Numbered from the stretch's first letter, positions 1 to 5,801 are shown. The stretch: DNA of 5,806 nt from an uncultured Bacilli bacterium (GCA_948874605.1 CAQRXS010000077.1:1-5806), one strand, 5' to 3'. Program-made: numbers and translations. Notes: generated from the sequence alone by a model not told the origin.

Positions 1-74
1 ATACTAAACTTATATGATTTTTTTTATGTGTTTCACTTACTTTTGCATTTCACCATAGTTTTTTAATAACCTCA

Positions 75-824
75 CTATTTATTATAAATAATATGATAAG
101 GATAACCTCTTTTATCTACATTGCTTAAATTTAAATGAAGATTTCTAGCAACTTTTATTAATTCATCATATTCTTTTATAGCATCTTCATCATATTGTTT
201 TACTTCGATTTCTATAAAATATCCAAGATTATCAACATAATCCAATGCCACCTCATATTTATTCAAATAAAAATATGTTTTTCTTACTTTATTTACTACA
301 GCAATCTTTTCTAATCCTAATACTTCAAATATTCTATCTAAATTTTCTTCATTATCAAATTCAACTTCATATTCATCACAATATTTATTTTCGTACCAAT
401 TTTTGTAATTCAAGATTTTTTTATTACCTCGAATACCAATTCTAAGCCATTCACTTATAGTTTCTTTTTCATCTTTTAAAAATTTTCGATAAAGAGGCTG
501 ATAATAGGTATCTAACTGCTGGTTACTTTTTAGAAACTTTGCTTCTTGCTTCATTATTTTTTCCACACATTCAAATTCTTCTTTGGATAATTTAATTTTT
601 ATTTCTGTTTCAACATCATTTTTTGAGCTATCATTATAAATTAAATTTCCAACACTTTCTTCTAATATTTCACTGATGCTTACTAGCATTTCTAAACTAG
701 GTTCAGTTCGATTAGCTTCCCAACTAGAAATCGTTTTATCACTCACAAAAAGTAATTCTCCTAATTGTTCCTGCGTTAAGCCTTTTTCTTTTCTTAATCT
801 TGCAATTTTATTTCCCAAATTCAT
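75..824 (-). CDS. XRE-type HTH protein fused to a CYTH (CyaB-like) domain
   Basis: The 249-residue product has two clear parts. Residues about 5-60 form an XRE/Cro-type DNA-binding domain, with the helix-turn-helix around TQEQLGELLFVSDKTISSWE (17-36). Residues about 71-240 resemble the CYTH superfamily (class IV adenylate cyclase CyaB, thiamine triphosphatase). Visible family features are the ExExK signature E72-x-E74-x-K76, QLDTYY (103-108), basic R128 and R132, NYKNW with K141, acidic E151/E153/E155, KVRKTY (179-184), and LDYVDNLGYFIEIE (194-207) with paired acidic residues. In this family such residues line a tunnel that binds metal and triphosphate, so the domain looks catalytically or ligand-binding competent. 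The substrate (ATP, thiamine triphosphate, inorganic triphosphate or other) cannot be read from sequence. The start is supported by GGTGAT about 4 bases before ATG. It probably regulates transcription, perhaps sensing a triphosphate; that role is inference. The gene stands apart from its neighbours. Confidence 0.88.
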   Translation of the reverse strand: MNLGNKIARLRKEKGLTQEQLGELLFVSDKTISSWEANRTEPSLEMLVSISEILEESVGNLIYNDSSKNDVETEIKIKLSKEEFECVEKIMKQEAKFLKSNQQLDTYYQPLYRKFLKDEKETISEWLRIGIRGNKKILNYKNWYENKYCDEYEVEFDNEENLDRIFEVLGLEKIAVVNKVRKTYFYLNKYEVALDYVDNLGYFIEIEVKQYDEDAIKEYDELIKVARNLHLNLSNVDKRGYPYHIIYNK

Positions 825-839
825 TTTATCACCAATTAA

Positions 840-848
840 ATTTTACCA
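840..848 (-). promoter_or_regulatory. Candidate extended -10 promoter for the HTH-CYTH gene
   Basis: On the minus strand TGGTAAAAT gives a TG-n-TAAAAT extended -10 element (TG at 848-847, hexamer 845-840). No convincing -35 lies 16-18 bases upstream. Transcription would start near 833, leaving a leader of only about 9 bases that just contains the GGTGAT ribosome binding site. It is a weak call that rests on position and one motif. Confidence 0.3.
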
Positions 849-956
849 CGAAAATACTCATAATTTTCTCTACAAATTGGAGAGTAATAGGAATACTTAA
901 AATAATAAAAAACTTACATTTGACAACAAAAAAACTGAAATTAAGTAATACTTATT

Positions 957-1349
957 TTAACGATTTAAAAATAAACTATCTAAAATCTTATAAACAAGTA
1001 TTAACTCAAATTCAGAACTTATAAAGCCCAACATTGGATTAGGCAAATCCTCATTATACTTTAGCGCATAAAGCATTAATTTTTGTTCCCTATCATATTC
1101 TTCACTTGTAAACACTAAATAATTTACATTATTTTTGGGTTCATAAAATGTGGCAATTACAGGACAAAATCTTTCAACCGATTTTGATATAGTTTTTATA
1201 CATAAAGCATCTTCAGTTTCATCTATAGCATTTAAAAATGTAGTTATGTCAATTTCTTCTTGCCTTGACTCGCTTAATTTATAAAAGCGCTCTTTTGTGG
1301 GTATGGGTGTTTCAATTTCTTTATACACCACAACATTTCTTACTTCCAT
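957..1349 (-). CDS. Hypothetical protein, 130 aa, second gene of a coupled pair
   Basis: I do not recognise this family. The 130-residue product has no signal peptide, no clear membrane segment and no familiar catalytic motif. It reads as a small soluble, acidic alpha/beta protein: a short beta-like start (MEVRNVVVYKE), a charged helical stretch around 19-45, a beta-like stretch FCPVIATFYE (61-70) and NYLVFTSEEYD (76-86), then a helical, hydrophobic C-terminus (SSEFELILVYKILDSLFLNR, 111-130). Its ATG shares one base with the TAA of the 240-aa gene upstream (TAATG). There is only a weak purine-rich site (GAGTGAGA) about 11 bases before the start, so translation by re-initiation from the upstream gene is likely. 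The pairing suggests that the two products act together, but no function can be given. Confidence 0.75.
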   Translation of the reverse strand: MEVRNVVVYKEIETPIPTKERFYKLSESRQEEIDITTFLNAIDETEDALCIKTISKSVERFCPVIATFYEPKNNVNYLVFTSEEYDREQKLMLYALKYNEDLPNPMLGFISSEFELILVYKILDSLFLNR

Positions 1350-2071
1350 TATCTAGACATTCTCACTCTTTCACAACTTGGAAGTACACCATCTAAGCAT
1401 TGATAAACATTCCATTCGTTTGCAAGTACAATTGGCTTTGTATTATCAACATCTAATTCAGATACTTTTTTAAAAAATCTTTTTCTTGTAGCATAAGTAT
1501 CTGGAGTTGCTTGTGAGTTGATTCGAAAAGAATTATAACCGATTGGAAGCAAAGCATTCTCTTGATATTCCATATATATGAGTGTTAATGGCTTACCCGG
1601 ACCATCCCCACGATTACAAGTTCTATTATCTTCTAATAAAGTTCCATTTCCTAAATACACCCACAATTTCTGTTTATTATCCTCGTAAATCCCACCAACT
1701 TGTATTTCACTTTGTTTTAAAGCAATAGTTTTTACTTTCTTTGTTTCTTTTTTAGGAACACGGTTATAAGACGAAACTTTATCACGGTCAATTTTATTTT
1801 CTGGTTCTTGATTCAAATAATCAATTGCGTATTCGATTGCCGCATGTAATTTTTTCATGTCTTGATATGTAAAGCGATTTGTTGCATTACCACTCATTTC
1901 GATTATGGCATCTTCAAAAACTTCTTCTTTAGAATAAGTACATTCTCCAGGCTTCCAAATTGTTATAACTGTTGTATTATCAGATAATTTAAAATTTATT
2001 CCATTTTTATAATAACCAATAAAATTTGTTCCAGCAACATTTGGAATAATTGCATCATATTCTCTTTTCAT
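1349..2071 (-). CDS. Hypothetical protein, 240 aa, first gene of a coupled pair
   Basis: I do not recognise this family. The product appears to have two regions. An N-terminal part (about 1-90) includes DNTTVITIWKPGE (31-43) and a helix FTYQDMKKLHAAIEYAIDYL (67-86). A lysine-rich linker (about 95-117) leads to a beta-rich C-terminal part (about 118-228) with EIQVGGIYEDNKQKLWVYLG (122-141), PLTLIYMEY (161-169) and YATRKRFFKKVSELD (193-207). There are no membrane segments and no visible enzyme motif. The style (small beta domain plus linker) is reminiscent of uncharacterised phage or accessory-region proteins, but that is only an impression. The start has a strong site, AAGGAAGG, about 9 bases before ATG. 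Its stop overlaps the start of the 130-aa gene (TAATG), which implies one bicistronic message. The 106 bases upstream hold an AT-rich inverted repeat and only a lone -10-like TATGAT (2114-2109). Confidence 0.8.
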   Translation of the reverse strand: MKREYDAIIPNVAGTNFIGYYKNGINFKLSDNTTVITIWKPGECTYSKEEVFEDAIIEMSGNATNRFTYQDMKKLHAAIEYAIDYLNQEPENKIDRDKVSSYNRVPKKETKKVKTIALKQSEIQVGGIYEDNKQKLWVYLGNGTLLEDNRTCNRGDGPGKPLTLIYMEYQENALLPIGYNSFRINSQATPDTYATRKRFFKKVSELDVDNTKPIVLANEWNVYQCLDGVLPSCERVRMSR

Positions 2072-2130
2072 AATAACTATCCTTCCTTATTTTTTCTATC
2101 TATAGAGTATCATAAAATTTCCTTTTCTTA

Positions 2131-2179
2131 AATATTTGAAAATTTTTTTTACAAAAAATGTAAATATATTTCAAATATT
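2131..2179. repeat. Nested AT-rich inverted repeat at the end of the DNA glycosylase gene
   Basis: AATATTTGAAA (2131-2141) and TTTCAAATATT (2169-2179) are perfect 11-base inverted arms. Inside them lies a second inverted repeat, TTTACA-AAAAA-TGTAAA (2148-2164). The outer right arm covers two bases of the glycosylase stop codon (2180-2178). The structure could act as a terminator for the glycosylase message, or as a 3' stabiliser or boundary element before the next gene pair. It has no GC core and no clean U-run after either arm, so a terminator role is uncertain. Confidence 0.5.
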
Positions 2180-2657
2180 AATTTAAATAAGGAAGTATTT
2201 GCTTGTATTCTTCAACTAACTCACTCAAAGACATACGAGCATTTGCTGACGATGGACTAGATAAACAAATATCTTCTCTTTGGTAAATAGGATATAAATA
2301 TTTTTGATAAATTTCATGGGCTTTTTTTCCTTCTGTGAAAATCATCTGAATATTAGCGGCATCCAAAATTTGACTTAAATCATTGGGAACAACATTTCTT
2401 ATCGAGGCATCACTAGATGCATGAATATCACAAGAAGAAATTGTATCCCATAAGGCTATTTTATGTTTGAGACAAAATTCTTTTTTATCACAAATTTCTT
2501 CTTGAAATAAATGTGCCATAATTTTCCAAAATCGATTCTGTGGATGCGAATAATAGAAACCTACTTCACGAGATTTTATACTTGGAATAGAACCTAATAT
2601 TAAAATACGCGAGCACTTATCATATACAGGCTCAAATGCATGAGAAACGTGTTCCAT
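2178..2657 (-). CDS. DNA-deoxyinosine (hypoxanthine-DNA) glycosylase, UDG superfamily
   Basis: This 159-residue protein matches the small hypoxanthine-DNA glycosylase group of the uracil-DNA glycosylase superfamily. These enzymes cut deaminated bases such as hypoxanthine from DNA and leave an abasic site for base-excision repair. The sequence shows the N-terminal active-site block ILILGSIPSIKS (18-29) followed by YYSHPQNRFW (35-44), where N41 and the aromatic residues belong to the nucleotide-binding region. A central ALWDTISSCDIHASSDASI block (68-86) is typical of the group. The C-terminal DNA-binding loop SSPSSANA (133-140) stands where relatives usually have a PSTSPAN-like motif, so it is slightly divergent. 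Length is normal and the protein is cytosolic. AGAGGT lies 6 bases before ATG. The gene follows the SPFH gene at 45 bases, with a hairpin between them, so it is expressed by read-through or from a promoter I could not identify. Confidence 0.87.
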   Translation of the reverse strand: MEHVSHAFEPVYDKCSRILILGSIPSIKSREVGFYYSHPQNRFWKIMAHLFQEEICDKKEFCLKHKIALWDTISSCDIHASSDASIRNVVPNDLSQILDAANIQMIFTEGKKAHEIYQKYLYPIYQREDICLSSPSSANARMSLSELVEEYKQILPYLN

Positions 2658-2677
2658 TTTGTTACCTCTTTTCCTAT

Positions 2678-2713
2678 AAAAAAATTAAGAAGCTTTATAC
2701 TCTTAATTTTTTT
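2678..2713 (-). terminator. Intrinsic terminator of the nfeD-SPFH operon
   Basis: Perfect 13-base arms (2713-2701 and 2690-2678) flank a 10-base loop. The core pairs TTAAGA with TCTTAA, and long A and T runs give a U-rich tail on the minus strand. The 5' arm includes the SPFH stop codon (2705-2703) and its last lysine codons. The A and T runs are symmetrical, so it could also stop transcription from the other side. With no GC core its efficiency may be partial, which would allow read-through into the glycosylase gene 45 bases on. Confidence 0.7.
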
Positions 2714-3593
2714 TCTCATTCATAGTTTCTTGAAGTACTGTACCAAAGCTTGCAACATTTTGTAATTCAGCTGGCAAAATAATTTTGGTTGCTTGTCCAT
2801 TTGCCATCTTTCCTAATGTTTCATAAGATTTTAACTGTAGAACAGCTTTGTCAGCTTTTGCTTCCCGAAGAAGTCGAATACCTTCCGCTTCGGCATTCTT
2901 TATTTTAAGCATCGCTTCTGCTTCTCCTTCAGCTCTTTTAATTCTTGATTCTTTATCTGCTTCCGCTCTTAAAATAGAACTTTCTTTTTCACCTTCAGCA
3001 ATCAACACAGATGATTTTTTCTCACCTTCAGCTTGAAGAATTTTTTCACGTCTTTCTCTTTCAGCACGCATTTGTTTTTCCATGGCGTCTTGAATATCAC
3101 GAGGCGGAAGAATATTTTTAACTTCCACACGATTCACTTTGATTCCCCAAGGATCTGTTGCCTCATCTAAGATAGCACGCATTTTCGTATTAATAATATC
3201 TCTTGAAGTCAAAGTTTGGTCTAATTCCAATTCTCCAATAATATTACGCAATGTAGTTGCTGTTAAAGATTCAATAGCACTAATCGGATATTCTACACCA
3301 TAAGTATACAGTTTTGCATCTGTAATTTGAAAATATACTACTGTATCAATTTGCATTGTTACATTATCTTTTGTAATTACTGGCTGCGGATCAAAATCAC
3401 GAACCATTTCTTTTAATAAAACTACATTTGCAATGCGATCTACAAATGGAATTTTAAAATGGATTCCATTTCGCCAAGTTGTATAATAAGAACCTATTCT
3501 TTCTATAACATAAGCTTTTGATTGTGGAACTACTTTAATACACGGTATTACAATAATTCCAACTAAAATTAATAAAATAATGAAAAATGGCAT
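2703..3593 (-). CDS. SPFH/Band 7 (stomatin/QmcA-like) membrane scaffold protein
   Basis: The 296-residue protein has the standard slipin layout. An N-terminal membrane anchor (about 2-20, FFIILLILVGIIVIPCI) is followed by an SPFH/Band 7 domain (about 20-180). This contains VPQSKAYVIERIGSY (22-36), GIHFKIPFVDRI (43-54), an LTATTLRNIIGELELD block (110-125) and WGIKVNRVEVKNILPP (149-164). A long charged coiled coil follows (about 165-255), built from repeated AEGE/AEAD units such as 188-191, 199-202 and 210-213. A short tail (ILPAELQNVASFG, 272-284) is typical of the family. Such proteins oligomerise into rings or cages on the membrane and organise microdomains. The family commonly pairs with NfeD proteins, as here: the ATG overlaps the nfeD-like stop (TAATG). 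The site before the start (GAGAAG) is weak, so translational coupling is likely. The length is normal for the family. Confidence 0.95.
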   Translation of the reverse strand: MPFFIILLILVGIIVIPCIKVVPQSKAYVIERIGSYYTTWRNGIHFKIPFVDRIANVVLLKEMVRDFDPQPVITKDNVTMQIDTVVYFQITDAKLYTYGVEYPISAIESLTATTLRNIIGELELDQTLTSRDIINTKMRAILDEATDPWGIKVNRVEVKNILPPRDIQDAMEKQMRAERERREKILQAEGEKKSSVLIAEGEKESSILRAEADKESRIKRAEGEAEAMLKIKNAEAEGIRLLREAKADKAVLQLKSYETLGKMANGQATKIILPAELQNVASFGTVLQETMNEKKN

Positions 3594-4159
3594 TACTTCT
3601 CACTCTCTTTCTTCTTTTGTGTTGCCGTTTTCTTTTTAGATGAAGTTGCTTTATTTGCAGTACTCGTTGTTTTCTTCTTTGAAGTACTTGCTGGTTTCTT
3701 TTTGGTAGTTGTTGTTTTCTTAATTTCTTGTGTTTCATCTACCACTTTTTCAACAACCAATTTTACGCTTTCAATGGCTCTAACTTTTACTGTGCTTCCT
3801 TCTTTAATAGCTGAATTAGCAATGGCACTCCAAAGTTTCCCATCAACTTTTACTTCACCAACTACATTCTTTTTTATTGGTGAAGTTACAATTCCTTCCA
3901 TTCCTATTATGCGTTCCAAATTTGTTTTATGCTCTTTATTTTTAATCATTTTTAAAAGCATAGGTCTTGTTAAAATTAACAAAAATATCCCTAAAAGTAC
4001 AAATATTCCAAATTGTATAAAGAATGATTCACAGATTAAAGATACAAACAAAGATACGATTCCACTCGCTATAAACCAAACAGAAACTAAGTTCACAGTA
4101 GCAGCCTCAATAACAGCAAGTAATATTACTATAACTAGCCAGATTGCCCAATAACTCAT
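3593..4159 (-). CDS. NfeD-family membrane protein with Lys/Thr/Ser-rich tail
   Basis: I chose the ATG at 4159 (188 aa). It has a strong AAGGAAGGAAG site 8 bases upstream and a promoter that would start transcription near 4181; a further in-frame ATG at 4246 lies upstream of that promoter. Three hydrophobic segments (about 4-20, 23-43, 46-66) are followed by a cytoplasmic OB-fold (about 81-138) with GMEGIV (86-91), GEVKVDGKLWSA (101-112) and EGSTVKVRAIESVKLVVE (120-137). This is the short NfeD type without a protease domain, which works as a partner of SPFH proteins. Residues about 147-187 form a low-complexity tail of lysine triplets and quartets separated by Thr, Ser and Ala. That tail is not part of the usual NfeD core. 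The gene is first in a two-gene operon with the SPFH gene and overlaps it by one base. Confidence 0.93.
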   Translation of the reverse strand: MSYWAIWLVIVILLAVIEAATVNLVSVWFIASGIVSLFVSLICESFFIQFGIFVLLGIFLLILTRPMLLKMIKNKEHKTNLERIIGMEGIVTSPIKKNVVGEVKVDGKLWSAIANSAIKEGSTVKVRAIESVKLVVEKVVDETQEIKKTTTTKKKPASTSKKKTTSTANKATSSKKKTATQKKKESEK

Positions 4160-4187
4160 AACATTTTCTTCCTTCCTTCTAATGTGT

Positions 4188-4216
4188 ATTATACCATATT
4201 TTATGCTAATAGTACA
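4188..4216 (-). promoter_or_regulatory. Extended -10 promoter of the nfeD-SPFH operon
   Basis: The minus strand shows a perfect TATAAT (4193-4188) preceded by TGG (4196-4194), an extended -10. The -35 region is poor (TGTACT, 4216-4211, at 17 bases), as is common with extended -10 promoters. Predicted start near 4181 gives a leader of about 22 bases carrying the AAGGAAGGAAG ribosome binding site. Confidence 0.75.
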
Positions 4217-4261
4217 GCGAACTATTAAAAATAACACAATCGTCATTCAATTTTTATTCAC

Positions 4262-4294
4262 AAAAAATTGCCATAGCTTTCTACTATAGCAATT
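4262..4294 (-). terminator. Intrinsic terminator of tyrS
   Basis: Minus-strand RNA forms an 11-pair stem (AATTGCTATAG, 4294-4284, with CTATGGCAATT, 4276-4266) around a 7-base loop (4283-4277), followed by a run of U to 4262. One pair is U-G in minus-strand RNA but would be A-C in plus-strand RNA, so the hairpin is built for the tyrS direction. It lies 25 bases past the tyrS stop. Confidence 0.88.
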
Positions 4295-4318
4295 ATATAT
4301 TACCTTTAATAAACTAAA

Positions 4319-5530
4319 TTACATTTTAACTACTAAATAATATTTCTTTTTTCCACGTCGAATAATATTATACTTTCTAGAAGAATCCAATACAAAGTTT
4401 TCATCTCTTATAATCTCGCCATTAACAGTAATCGCATTACTACTTAAAAATTCCCTTCCCTCTCTTTTTGAAGAAACAATTTTACTTTCTACTAGAAAAT
4501 CTAAAAATGACATTTCTTTATAAGCTACATTTGGAACACCTTTAAATACCGCTTCAATTTCTTTTTCCGTTAAATTTTTTACATTACCAGTAAATAAACA
4601 CTCAGATATTTCTTTAGCATGCTGCCACTCTTCTTCTCCGTGAATATCAATAATAATTTCTTTCGCAAGTGTTTTTTGAGCAAGTCTATTTTCTGGATAT
4701 GCCAAATGTTCTTTTTCTATATTTTCAATTTCTTCTTTACTTAAAAGAGTTAATTTTTTTAAATAATCTATCACAACTGCATCCTCTGAATTAATTAAGT
4801 ACTGATACAACTCATAAGCAGAAGTTTTTTCTTTATCTAACCATATAGCATTTCCTTCGCTTTTTCCAAACTTTCTTCCCTCTTTATCTGTAACTAAAGG
4901 CATTGTAAATCCGTAAGCAGTCTTGCCAGTTTTTTTCTTAATCAAGTCTACTCCAGCTGTTATATTTCCCCATTGATCACTTCCAGCAACTTGAAGAGTA
5001 CAATTTTTATTTTCAAACAAATATAAGAAATCTAGAGCTTGCATTATCATATAAGAAAATTCTGTATAGGTTATCCCTGATTCTAATCTTCTCCTTATAA
5101 TATCTTTATCTAACATATAATTTACACTAAAAAACTTCCCGTAATCCCTTAAAAAATCAATGAAATTAATATCTTTACTCCAATCGTAATTATTTACCAC
5201 ATCAAATCCAAATATTCCTTTTGCTTGTTTCGTTAGTCCTTTAATGTTTTCATTAATCTCCTCAATTGATTTCATTTCGCGCTCTGTCGTAGGTCTCGGG
5301 TCTCCAATTCTTCCTGTAGCCCCTCCAATTAACAACAATGGTTTATGTCCTGCTTTGGCAAGTCTTTTACTAATTAAGAAAGAGGAATAATGTCCAATAT
5401 GCATAGAATCAGCAGTAGGATCTGTCCCTATATAAAAAGTTAACCCTCCTTCATTTAATTTCTCGATTAAATCTTCTGACGTAATATCTTTAATTAAACC
5501 TCTCCATTTTAAATCCTCATAAACTGTCAT
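4319..5530 (-). CDS. tyrS: Tyrosyl-tRNA synthetase
   Basis: The 403-residue enzyme joins tyrosine to tRNA-Tyr in two steps through tyrosyl-adenylate, in the cytosol. It is a class I synthetase with the HIGH motif as HIGH (44-47) within DPTADSMHIGH (37-47). The KMSKS loop appears as KFGKS (220-224). The tyrosine-pocket region includes YTEFSYMIMQALDF (155-168) and AGSDQWGNI (182-190). A helical anticodon-binding segment follows (about 235-335), then a C-terminal S4-type RNA-binding domain (about 339-400, with SKREGREFLSSNAITVNGE at 354-372). Length and layout are normal for the bacterial TyrS of this type. The ATG at 5530 has AAAGGAT 7 bases upstream. The gene is monocistronic, with a T-box leader and promoter upstream and its own terminator after it. 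Expression should therefore rise when uncharged tRNA-Tyr accumulates. Confidence 0.98.
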   Translation of the reverse strand: MTVYEDLKWRGLIKDITSEDLIEKLNEGGLTFYIGTDPTADSMHIGHYSSFLISKRLAKAGHKPLLLIGGATGRIGDPRPTTEREMKSIEEINENIKGLTKQAKGIFGFDVVNNYDWSKDINFIDFLRDYGKFFSVNYMLDKDIIRRRLESGITYTEFSYMIMQALDFLYLFENKNCTLQVAGSDQWGNITAGVDLIKKKTGKTAYGFTMPLVTDKEGRKFGKSEGNAIWLDKEKTSAYELYQYLINSEDAVVIDYLKKLTLLSKEEIENIEKEHLAYPENRLAQKTLAKEIIIDIHGEEEWQHAKEISECLFTGNVKNLTEKEIEAVFKGVPNVAYKEMSFLDFLVESKIVSSKREGREFLSSNAITVNGEIIRDENFVLDSSRKYNIIRRGKKKYYLVVKM

Positions 5531-5546
5531 AATAATTATCCTTTCT

Positions 5547-5616
5547 AAAATAAAAAGGCTCTATGCTTTAGGGGCGATTTGATACATCGCGGTACCACCC
5601 TAATTCATAGAACCTT
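5547..5616 (-). terminator. T-box regulatory terminator
   Basis: AAGGTTCTATG (5616-5606) pairs with CATAGAGCCTT (5565-5555) in 11 pairs with one U-G, followed by a U-rich run (5556-5547, one A inside). The terminator arms lie outside the antiterminator element, not overlapping its 3' half. Termination should occur when tRNA-Tyr is charged. Confidence 0.85.
5568..5603 (-). other. T-box antiterminator element
   Basis: TTAGGG (5603-5598) pairs with CCCTAA (5573-5568). The 7-base bulge TGGTACC (5597-5591) is the site that binds the uncharged tRNA 3' end. A second helix pairs GCGA (5590-5587) with TCGC (5577-5574) across a 9-base loop. Both helices and the bulge match the classic T-box antiterminator architecture. 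Confidence 0.9.
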
Positions 5617-5696
5617 ATTTCTACCTTTAATTGCTTTAACGCATCAATGCGATTTGACTCCGTTGGTTGTAAGGCAACATCATCATCAACAGTTTT

Positions 5697-5726
5697 ATTT
5701 TAACAAATAAAATAGTTATTTGTAAA
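5697..5726 (-). promoter_or_regulatory. tyrS promoter
   Basis: Minus-strand TTTACA (5726-5721) and TAAAAT (5702-5697) are spaced 18 bases apart, matching five of six consensus positions each. Predicted transcription start is near 5690, at the beginning of the T-box leader. A perfect 8-base inverted repeat (ACAAATAA-CTATT-TTATTTGT, 5723-5703) fills the spacer. An upstream alternative (TTCAAT and TATAAA around 5763-5733) has weaker spacing. Confidence 0.65.
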
Positions 5727-5768
5727 TACTTTTTTATAGAACAGTAATACATTGTTAATTGAAAAATT

Positions 5769-5801
5769 AAATGGAACACACAAACATGAAGTGTTCTATT
5801 T
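5769..5801. terminator. Hairpin at the right edge, likely intrinsic terminator
   Basis: AAATGGAACAC (5769-5779) and GTGTTCTATTT (5791-5801) form an 11-pair stem with an 11-base loop. In plus-strand RNA one pair is G-U and the stem runs into TATTTTGTTT. In minus-strand RNA that position is an A-C mismatch and the tail is CATTTAATTTTTC. It therefore favours the plus strand slightly but may work both ways. The most likely job is to end a minus-strand gene beyond the right edge, insulating tyrS, or a plus-strand transcript not visible here. Confidence 0.5.

Larger units (their letters stand above)
5547..5690 (-). promoter_or_regulatory. Tyrosine T-box leader of tyrS
   Basis: The minus strand carries the T-box consensus AGGGTGGTACCGCG (5601-5588) and a following terminator. 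T-box leaders read a tRNA anticodon with a specifier codon, and the tRNA acceptor end with the UGGN bulge. The base after UGG is U (5594), which would pair with an A discriminator as in tRNA-Tyr. The only UAC (Tyr) triplet before the antiterminator is 5671-5669, followed by A. It sits in a small hairpin: GUUG (5678-5675) can pair with CAAC at 5669-5666 or at 5665-5662, and the second pairing leaves UAC in the loop. A second hairpin is CGCA-UUGA-UGCG (5651-5640). The leader is about 160 bases from the predicted start to ATG, too short for a full canonical Stem I, and I could not find the usual Stem I landmarks. The T-box identity is certain; the upstream fold is not. Confidence 0.95.

Noticed and set aside
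1..74. Short reading frame downstream of the HTH-CYTH gene (MVKCKSK on the minus strand)
   Set aside because: Seven codons, with the GAGG box too far from the ATG and no coding features; I see nothing else in this stretch.
928..954. Possible terminator after the 130-aa gene (TAAGT-AAT-ACTTA plus a later run of seven A on the plus strand)
   Set aside because: The stem is five A/T-dominated pairs and the U-run on the minus strand begins several bases after it, too weak to call.
676..1024. Plus-strand frames around the HTH region and the intergenic stretch
   Set aside because: Both lack ribosome binding sites and family features, and they overlap the HTH domain or AT-rich noncoding sequence.
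2848..3036. Plus-strand frame opposite the SPFH coiled coil
   Set aside because: Its Ser/Ala-rich repeats only mirror the heptad-like AEGE repeats of the SPFH protein on the other strand.
3535..3738. Minus-strand Arg/Lys/Gln-rich frame overlapping the nfeD/SPFH junction
   Set aside because: It is the shifted frame of the lysine-rich NfeD tail and has no start signal of its own.
3702..4154. Open plus-strand frame of 150 codons opposite the nfeD-like gene
   Set aside because: It is an antisense shadow: the minus-strand frame has clear NfeD domains, a ribosome binding site and a promoter, while the plus frame gives Thr/Ser/Ile-rich sequence with no family features.
4160..4246. Upstream in-frame ATG that would extend the NfeD protein by 29 residues
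   Set aside because: The extended -10 promoter lies inside the extension, the ATG at 4159 has a strong ribosome binding site, and the added residues are not NfeD-like.
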